Assembly (NCBI GenBank): GCA_001803565.1
Contig: MHDQ01000083.1
Span: 1-33,582, forward strand
DNA: 33,582 nucleotides
Direction: 5' to 3'
Source of the DNA: Nitrospinae bacterium RIFCSPLOWO2_12_FULL_45_22
Lineage (GTDB): Bacteria; 2-12-FULL-45-22
Positions 27,483 to 33,582 of this stretch are shown here, piece by piece. The translations under genes were made by a program, and so were the position numbers. Under the pieces are notes generated by a model. That model was not told the origin of the DNA and did no database searches. It worked only from the letters and a program-made list of their open reading frames with translations. How positions within the stretch are numbered: the stretch's first letter is position 1; each line of letters starts with the position of its first letter.

Positions 27483-28247
27483 ATGCGACTGAAGGATAAG
27501 ATAGCCATTATAACCGGGGCTGGCTCAGGTATTGGCCGGGCCACAGCGAAGCTCTTTGCCCGGGAAGGAGCTAAAGTAGTAGCCAGCGATATCTTCACGG
27601 AAGGTTGCCAGGAAACAATCAATATGATCAAGTCCAGTGGTGGTGAAGCTATTATGGTTAAGGCCGATGTTTCCAGGGCCGATCAAGTCCAGGCTATGGT
27701 CAACGCTACTCTAGAAGCCTTTGGCCAGATCAATATTCTCTTTAATAATGCCGGTATCGAGTTAAGCGCCTTGATTACTGAAACCAGTGAGGAAGATTGG
27801 GACCGGATCATGAACACCAATCTAAAAGGGATATTCCTCTGCTCTAAATATACCATCCCGGAGATGATAAAAGTGGGTGGGGGCTCTATTATTAATACTG
27901 CTTCTATTGCCGGGTTGGTGGGTTTCAATAACCTGGGGGCGTATAATGCCTCTAAAGGTGGTGTAGTTATCCTAACCAAGAATATGGCTATAGACTATGC
28001 CCACTATAATATCAGGGTTAATTGTATCTGCCCTGGTGCCATTGAAACCTCTATGATGGAGCGTATCTTAGAGATGTGGGGTGGAAATATAGAAGCCATT
28101 AAACAGCAATTTGTTGCCCTACACCCCATTGGCCGTTTAGGCAAGCCAGAGGATATCGCTTATGCAGCCCTATATCTGGCCTCCGATGAGTCTTCTTTTG
28201 TTACTGGCAGTGCCTTAGTAGTGGACGGTGGCTATACTGCCCGCTAA
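27483..28247 (+). CDS. SDR family oxidoreductase
   Basis: [64 protein letters not shown] at 27483 preceded by aggagaggaggaag. Confidence 0.93.
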   Translation: MRLKDKIAIITGAGSGIGRATAKLFAREGAKVVASDIFTEGCQETINMIKSSGGEAIMVKADVSRADQVQAMVNATLEAFGQINILFNNAGIELSALITETSEEDWDRIMNTNLKGIFLCSKYTIPEMIKVGGGSIINTASIAGLVGFNNLGAYNASKGGVVILTKNMAIDYAHYNIRVNCICPGAIETSMMERILEMWGGNIEAIKQQFVALHPIGRLGKPEDIAYAALYLASDESSFVTGSALVVDGGYTAR

Positions 28248-28361
28248 AAATAGCAACGGAAAAATGAACTATACCACCTATACAGGCACGAGGAACCTAA
28301 ATCTACTGCATCCTCTTTCAATTCGACTTGGCCGAAATTCGTAAGGTTATTGAGGAGAAAG

Positions 28362-28934
28362 ATGCAAAAAAGATGTGAGTGGGCAACAACGGATCCGCTT
28401 TATATAGATTATCATGATAAAGAATGGGGTACCCCTGAGCATGATGACCGAAAGCTATTTGAATTTCTTATTTTAGAGGGTGTACAAGCAGGTTTGAGTT
28501 GGTTGACCATCCTCAGAAAACGCGACAATTATAGAAAAGCATTTGATGAGTTTGATATCAGGAGGATTGCTGAATATGATGAGAGAAAGGTAGAGGAGCT
28601 TCTTTCAAATAAGGGAATTATACGGAATAGACTTAAAATTACGGCGACTATTCAAAATGCCAAAGCAGTCTTCGCTATTCAGAAAGAGTTCGGCAGTTTT
28701 GATGCCTATATTTGGCAATTTGTAGGCGGCAAACCGAAGAGGAATGCCTGGAAAGCATTGAAAGAAGTCCCTTCCAAGACACTAGAATCAGATACCATGA
28801 GTAAAGATTTAATCAAGAAGGGGCTCAAATTTGTGGGCTCAACAATCTGCTATGCCTTCATGCAGGCGACCGGGATGGTGAATGATCATACTGTAGATTG
28901 TTTTCGGCATAACGAAGTACAAATTCCCGCATAA
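28362..28934 (+). CDS. tag: DNA-3-methyladenine glycosylase I
   Basis: RCEWATTDPLYIDYHDKEWGTPEHDDRKLFEFLILEGVQAGLSWLTILRKRDNYRKAFDEFD; HTVDCFRH. Confidence 0.94.
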   Translation: MQKRCEWATTDPLYIDYHDKEWGTPEHDDRKLFEFLILEGVQAGLSWLTILRKRDNYRKAFDEFDIRRIAEYDERKVEELLSNKGIIRNRLKITATIQNAKAVFAIQKEFGSFDAYIWQFVGGKPKRNAWKALKEVPSKTLESDTMSKDLIKKGLKFVGSTICYAFMQATGMVNDHTVDCFRHNEVQIPA

Positions 28935-28941
28935 TTTGGGA

Positions 28942-28959
28942 TTGTGGTGATCACCACAA
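28942..28959. promoter_or_regulatory. Perfect 18-bp palindrome, operator-like
   Basis: TTGTGGTGATCACCACAA, 8 nt after the tag stop codon. Confidence 0.45.
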
Positions 28960-29078
28960 CAGGGGGTTTATTTTCTCCTGCGGGCCTTGACAAATGCCTC
29001 TTCTCCCCTGGAACTTCAGTCAAGGGAATGGTGGAAGGTTTGTAGTTCTTTTCCTTATCAGTTTGGGATGAAGGTCCG

Positions 29079-29849
29079 CTAATTATTTTTGGCTCCTTGG
29101 CTTATCCACTCTCTTATAGTTTGAATCTGCTCATTGGTAAGAAAAGGACCTCCAAAAGGCATTCTTGCTCCAAAACCTCCTGCCTGTTCTTGGGTACCCT
29201 GGATCTTGTGAACCAAATAGCTATTATCTGGGTTTCCAGGATTTATCCGAAGCATAGAGGGAAGTTCTCGGCTGGGGACTCCCACGGCTCCGACTGTTGT
29301 GTCAAAAGGAGTGGATAAGTTCATGCCTTGCTGAGGATTTGGTCCAGCATGGCAGCCCGTTATAGCACAGCGGCTGTCAAAAATAGGCTTTACATCTGTA
29401 GAAAAAGAGATCGAAGAAGGCTGAGTGGGGGGCTGTTCTCCAATGATGTATGTCACGCTATCACTGGCTGTTTCTCCAGTCGAATTACCGACCTTTACCT
29501 CGACTTTGTGAGTCCCATTAGGAAGAGATACGCCAGGCACAACAATTTTTAAGGTATTTGCATCTGGGAACGTAGCTATTCTTGATTCAGGGAGCCGTAG
29601 TGCGGGGACTATTAAAGCGAATGTTATATCTTGGTCGTTCAGTAAGAGATTGAAAGAAAATAGAGAATTGATATCCGGCTGCACCTTGACTGTAATGGAA
29701 AATTCAAAGGGTTGGGTGGTTACTTCCCTGGGGAGTATCTGGACCTCCAAGGGAAGTTCAGCTCTACTTCCTGCGAATGGGATTGCTAGGGTCAATAGGA
29801 GTGAAAAACCTGTTACTAATAATCTGTATATTGAAATTTTGCCCTTCAT
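29079..29849 (-). CDS. Secreted protein with C-terminal cytochrome-c-like CX4CH motif
   Basis: Signal peptide MKGKISIYRLLVTGFSLLLTLAIPFAGSRA; C-terminal SFSTDVKPIFDSRCAITGCHAGPNPQQGMNLS...MPFGGPFLTNEQIQTIREWISQGAKNN. ATG at 29849 with RBS aaggaggg. Confidence 0.75.
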   Translation of the reverse strand: MKGKISIYRLLVTGFSLLLTLAIPFAGSRAELPLEVQILPREVTTQPFEFSITVKVQPDINSLFSFNLLLNDQDITFALIVPALRLPESRIATFPDANTLKIVVPGVSLPNGTHKVEVKVGNSTGETASDSVTYIIGEQPPTQPSSISFSTDVKPIFDSRCAITGCHAGPNPQQGMNLSTPFDTTVGAVGVPSRELPSMLRINPGNPDNSYLVHKIQGTQEQAGGFGARMPFGGPFLTNEQIQTIREWISQGAKNN

Positions 29850-29905
29850 ATGTGTATCCCTCCTTCCTATTTGCTCTTGCTGATCGCTAATAGTTAAACA
29901 TCTCT

Positions 29906-31003
29906 TCAAACTTTTCTAACTGAATCCCCAATATCTGACCACCATTCGCGGTATCCGGTATCATCTTTTAAAAAGCGATTAATTATAGTTTGGACTCGAC
30001 CATCATTTAAAAAGAAACCATGCGTTGCTTTATCGTACCATTTGCTTTTAATGGCAATGGTTAAAATATCGTCTTTGTAGATAGTTGAGCTTTCAAATGG
30101 TACCGTGCCATCACCATTTGGGGTCTCAGGCTGATCGAAATCAAAAAGGTTTTTCACCCTGTCTCTTGGGTCCTGTGGTTGAATGATTATCTTATTCTTA
30201 GTGCCCTCACCATCACCGATGATAACTAAGAATTTTCCCTTTGCCTCAGCCGGGAGTTGATTCAATTTAACCATTGCCGGATTTGTTTGTCTGAAATTTT
30301 TTAATTGAGACAACCTGTCCAAAAATATTGGGTTGCTTGAAATATTACTTTGCCAATGGTTTGGATTGTATAAATCAAATTGTTCACCGGAGCTAAATGT
30401 GATTGCCCCGTGGTAAACTGGCAATAATTCATAAACCGAAGGGAAAGTTCGGGCGATTTTGCGGAACTCATCGTTGGAATTAAATAATGGAAATTTGAAA
30501 CCGCCTTCTCCTACTATCAGGGAAATAAGGGCATTTATCGAGCCCTCGAAGGGACAGGCTGTTAATATCGCATGATCTATTATATCATAGTTGCCTGCCA
30601 GCTCCTTCAAATAGCATGAAAACACCATCCCACCCATACTGTGGGTCAAAAAGTTGAATTTATCTGTCTCGATTTTTTCTCTTAGATAATTGACATAGTC
30701 TCTCAATCGCCTCCCATTATCAGCACAGGATTTCCGCCAGTCATAGCCGAAGATGTAAATAGGACTCTCTGTTTTACGATTAATAATAATAACCGCTTCC
30801 CGATAGGCCAGGTCTTCTACATCAGAACGTTCAATAATGGCCCCTGGCTCAACCTCAAATCTCACATCCTTCTTTAATTCTAAGTCATAAATGCTCTCAA
30901 ACTTGCTCTGAATACCTGACCAGATAGTATCAAAATCAAGGGTATTTGTATTTACCAGGGTTGTTCCCTTTATACCAGGAATCAGTATTGTTGGCACCAC
31001 CAT
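29906..31003 (-). CDS. LCAT-like alpha/beta hydrolase (lipase/acyltransferase)
   Basis: PTILIPGIKGTTL, FGYDWRKS, NFLTHSMGGMVFSCYLKEL, D/H in NGDGTVPFES and ATHGFFLND. Confidence 0.85.
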   Translation of the reverse strand: MVVPTILIPGIKGTTLVNTNTLDFDTIWSGIQSKFESIYDLELKKDVRFEVEPGAIIERSDVEDLAYREAVIIINRKTESPIYIFGYDWRKSCADNGRRLRDYVNYLREKIETDKFNFLTHSMGGMVFSCYLKELAGNYDIIDHAILTACPFEGSINALISLIVGEGGFKFPLFNSNDEFRKIARTFPSVYELLPVYHGAITFSSGEQFDLYNPNHWQSNISSNPIFLDRLSQLKNFRQTNPAMVKLNQLPAEAKGKFLVIIGDGEGTKNKIIIQPQDPRDRVKNLFDFDQPETPNGDGTVPFESSTIYKDDILTIAIKSKWYDKATHGFFLNDGRVQTIINRFLKDDTGYREWWSDIGDSVRKV

Positions 31004-31157
31004 ATCTTGCTTCCTCCTTTTGTTATCACATCAGCCCGTACGCCATTGTCTGCCGTCCGTTGCTGTTTACTGACGGCGGCGGACAACGAACACCGGACGA
31101 GGGTTCTTTATCTGTGTTGTTGCAGCCATTTAAGAATGGCGCGAACACTTAACGCAA

Positions 31158-31182
31158 GGAGGCGGTTGCTCTGACCGCCTCC
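31158..31182. other. GC-rich hairpin
   Basis: GGAGGCGGT-tgctctg-ACCGCCTCC, 9-bp perfect stem. Confidence 0.45.
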
Positions 31183-31209
31183 GTCGCCCCCGGTGGTGCA
31201 ACGTTCACG

Positions 31210-31228
31210 CCTGCCTGCTGCAGGCAGG
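31210..31228. repeat. CCTGCCTG hairpin repeat
   Basis: CCTGCCTG-ctg-CAGGCAGG; related hairpin at 32149-32180. Confidence 0.5.
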
Positions 31229-31252
31229 GCAGACAGGTATGGCCACGTCATG

Positions 31253-31600
31253 TCAGGACAACAAGCCCGATAGATCCAATATGCGTTTTGACCATACACT
31301 TGACTGTTCAGCAACCCTATTGCGTTGCACAGGGTCAGCCCAAATGCTTGTCCATCTGCGTTGCCAACACGCTAGCTGAATCTGCAACTCGACCAATTCG
31401 GCAGCTATATCGATTTCAACCTCCGGCGCGGTCCACTCGATAAAAAACTTGCTTTCATCCAGTATGCTTTCAACTGCCTCATGATTCGCATAGTGGCTGG
31501 CAAATGACTTGATTCGACTCAAGTTTGCCGCCAGTCCACCTAAACGAACAGGGAGGTCATCACGCAAATAGCGTTCACGGACAACTATCCAGTCTCTCAT
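31253..31600 (-). CDS. Hypothetical protein coupled to a DUF5674-like gene
   Basis: 115 aa ORF; its ATG overlaps the upstream TGA (ATGA). Confidence 0.7.
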   Translation of the reverse strand: MRDWIVVRERYLRDDLPVRLGGLAANLSRIKSFASHYANHEAVESILDESKFFIEWTAPEVEIDIAAELVELQIQLACWQRRWTSIWADPVQRNRVAEQSSVWSKRILDLSGLLS

Positions 31601-31932
31601 ATGCCACCTAATAATTGAAGAGTGATCTCGGCTACGCGTTGTCGAATCGCCGGATCAAGGATTTCAAGTGAGGGGTTATTCTGACGCGGGCGAATGTTGA
31701 TGAGCGATTCGTAGGTGACTTGTTGTGAAGATGGACTCCAGTCTGCACCCCAAACATCTTCTTGTTGGCTACCATCTTCCAGTAAGGCTGATTCACAATC
31801 AGCGTGCAGTGCCCCGCCACCAGCCAAAATACCACATCGGATATCGACCGCCAGTTTGATATACGTGCCAAGCGCCTGAATCATTTCATCCATTTGCTGC
31901 TTAGTAGCGCGAGAGCGTATGATGTGAATCAC
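31597..31932 (-). CDS. DUF5674-like family protein
   Basis: MIHIIRSRATKQQMDEMIQALGTYIKLAVDIRCGILAGGGALHADCESALLEDGSQQEDVWGADW...LINIRPRQNNPSLEILDPAIRQRV; GTG start at 31932 likely. Confidence 0.75.
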   Translation of the reverse strand: MIHIIRSRATKQQMDEMIQALGTYIKLAVDIRCGILAGGGALHADCESALLEDGSQQEDVWGADWSPSSQQVTYESLINIRPRQNNPSLEILDPAIRQRVAEITLQLLGGI

Positions 31933-32016
31933 GAAACACCTCAATGTCTACAGTGTACCATGCCATAAGGAGACGAGGCTAACACCAGGTATAAGCTGCC
32001 AAAAAATCTTCTAAAA

Positions 32017-32043
32017 ATCTGTGTCATCTGTGAAATCTGTGGT
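32017..32043 (+). repeat. 9-nt-period ATCTGTG tandem repeat (3 units)
   Basis: ATCTGTGTC ATCTGTGAA ATCTGTGGT. Confidence 0.55.
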
Positions 32044-32097
32044 TCCAAATGAAAAGGGTGTGGCTATTCTTTGTCATAAAGGCTATGTAATAAATTT

Positions 32098-32148
32098 GTA
32101 GTGGTCGAGCTTGTTCGACTTTATTTGCAGAGCAAGCTCTGCCACTAC
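32098..32148. repeat. Twin-hairpin (Y-shaped) palindromic repeat, copy C
   Basis: GTAGTGG (32098-32104)/CCACTAC (32142-32148) enclosing GTCGA-gcttgt-TCGAC and GCAGAGC-aa-GCTCTGC. Confidence 0.65.
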
Positions 32149-32180
32149 CCTGCCTGTGCCGGAGGCACGGCACAGGCAGG
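32149..32180. repeat. CCTGCCTG hairpin repeat, 12-bp perfect stem
   Basis: CCTGCCTGTGCC-ggaggcac-GGCACAGGCAGG. Confidence 0.6.
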
Positions 32181-32225
32181 CGATTACCACAAAACCGCAT
32201 TATTAAAATGAAAATTTCTATGCAA

Positions 32226-33320
32226 TTAAATTATACGGGGGCGGTCTTTTTCTTGGCCAACCGTTACCCGGGCAGCATCAAAAGGGGCAACTTCCCGGAA
32301 GACCCTCAGGGCTGCATCTATAACAGGTAAGGCCAGGGCTGCACCAGTACCTTCTCCCAGTCTGAGCCCTAGATCAAGGATGGGTTGTAAGCGCAAATAT
32401 TCCAGGGCCCGCTGATGTCCCTGCTCATTGGATAGGTGGCTGGCAAAGATATAATCCAATACCCTTTCCTGGAAGAGATAGGCCAATACCAGGCTGGCAG
32501 TGGAGATAAAACCATCTACCAGCATGGGGACCCCTTTAGCCGCCGCAGCCAGGATAGCCCCGCACAATCCCCCTAGCTCAAAGCCACCTACCTTGGTCAG
32601 GATATCTATGGGGTCTTTACTATGGGGCTGGTTATGTCTCAAGCCCTTCTCTACGGCAGCAATCTTTCTCCTCAGGCCAGCATCATCTATCCCGGTGCCC
32701 CGGCCCACTACTTCGCTGGCCAGGTAACCACTCGCAGCCGCTATAACCGCACTGGATGGGGTAGTGTTACCGATACCCATATCGCCCGTTAAAAGGATAT
32801 GTATACCTATTGCCCTATCGGTCTCTTGAAAGACCTCTATACCATTGATTATAGATTGAAGTGCCTGGTCACGGTTCATAGCTGGCCCTTGAGTAAAATT
32901 CCTGGTACCCCGATCTACCTTCTTGTGCACCACGCCGGCCTGCCCAGACAGGTCAGCCGCTACGCCCAGGTCTACTACTATTACCCTGGCATTGACCTGG
33001 TTAGCCAGGACATTGATAGAGGCCCCTTGTTTGACAAAGTTTGCTACCATCTGGGCAGTAACTTCCTGCGAAAAGGCACTGACTCCTTCTTCTACTACTC
33101 CATGATCCCCAGCCATTACCAATACTACCCTGCGATCTAGTCTGGGTTCCAGAGATTTTTGGATAGCTACTATCTTGATAGCCAATTCTTCTAACCGGCC
33201 TAGAGAGCCAATGGGCCGGGCCTGTTGAGCTAGATGGGCCTTTGCTCTCTCTGCCCATCTTTTATCCACTGGTTTTATTTGTCTAATGATCTCGCTTATT
33301 ATCTCTTCTGGATTACTCAT
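32226..33320 (-). CDS. cobT: Nicotinate-nucleotide--dimethylbenzimidazole phosphoribosyltransferase
   Basis: AHLAQQARPIGSLGRLEELA, VMAGDHGVVEEGVSAFSQEVTAQMV, LLTGDMGIGNTTPSSAV, LRLGEGTGAALALPVIDAA; ATG at 33320. Confidence 0.95.
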   Translation of the reverse strand: MSNPEEIISEIIRQIKPVDKRWAERAKAHLAQQARPIGSLGRLEELAIKIVAIQKSLEPRLDRRVVLVMAGDHGVVEEGVSAFSQEVTAQMVANFVKQGASINVLANQVNARVIVVDLGVAADLSGQAGVVHKKVDRGTRNFTQGPAMNRDQALQSIINGIEVFQETDRAIGIHILLTGDMGIGNTTPSSAVIAAASGYLASEVVGRGTGIDDAGLRRKIAAVEKGLRHNQPHSKDPIDILTKVGGFELGGLCGAILAAAAKGVPMLVDGFISTASLVLAYLFQERVLDYIFASHLSNEQGHQRALEYLRLQPILDLGLRLGEGTGAALALPVIDAALRVFREVAPFDAARVTVGQEKDRPRII

Positions 33321-33582
33321 GGATCTGCCCTCAACTTTGAAAATCCGATATGACCACAAGAAAATCGGAATGGTTCAGGTATAGCCACAAAAAGGCACAG
33401 AAGGCACAAAAATTAACCACAACGCCACAAAGCACGGGGGACGTGTCCGTAATCCGTGACCGTTACTGCTTACAACGGACACGATCACGAGCTTTAAACG
33501 GTATCCAGATATTTTTTGACCAGGGTATAAGAGCTAAAAAAATCCGCCTCATTAAAGACTTCTAAGGTAAGGACTCCCGTAT

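Noticed and set aside
27278-27631. 117-aa minus-strand ORF over a foldback and the SDR gene start
   Set aside because: C-terminal half derives from repeat DNA and the rest is antisense to the SDR
28285-28376. Possible gene remnant (IYCILFQFDLAEIRKVIEEKDAKKM*) overlapping the tag start
   Set aside because: Only ~25 codons after an in-frame stop with no start codon; too short to support
31108-31314. Possible small gene or integron attC-like site around the GC-rich hairpin
   Set aside because: The translated ORF has no recognisable family; attC core boxes (RYYYAAC/GTTRRRY) do not pair properly and there is no integrase nearby
32799-33258. ORFs overlapping cobT (32799..33140 and 32923..33105 on the plus strand, 33001..33258 in an alternative minus frame)
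   Set aside because: Shadow ORFs of cobT, which has clear family motifs

Overview
This 33.6 kb bacterial window looks chromosomal, probably from an anaerobe (possibly Desulfobacterota-like; taxon not proven). It is densely packed with metabolic and redox genes. I see no rRNA, tRNA, CRISPR array or intact transposase. Main blocks: a DUF1329-like secreted protein; acyl-CoA dehydrogenase plus a two-subunit 2-oxoacid:acceptor oxidoreductase (fused gamma/alpha, and beta); a CinA-type amidase; a flavin reductase followed by a 41-aa desulforedoxin that the ORF track misses; PduO-type cobalamin adenosyltransferase; a frameshifted seven-repeat beta-propeller protein; a minus-strand SDR / two-helix ferritin-like / NifS / IscU-NifU / thioredoxin run; a flavodiiron protein with a small Cys-rich partner; leucine dehydrogenase coupled to siroheme/heme genes (cysG-N, ccsA/hemX, hemA, hemC); a TetR regulator; a ubiquitin-like MoaD/ThiS protein with a tail beyond GG; a soluble histidine kinase; a PHP protein; an MltD-like transglycosylase; RluD; an SDR; Tag; a CX4CH secreted protein with an LCAT-like hydrolase; a coupled DUF5674-like pair; and CobT. 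No classical defence or mobile system is evident. The most notable signals are (1) the half-ferritin overlapping nifS, (2) several intergenic repeat families, including twin-hairpin (Y-shaped) elements and a MITE-like foldback with 16-bp TIRs abutting rluD, (3) the overlooked desulforedoxin, and (4) the ubiquitin-like protein with a post-GG extension.
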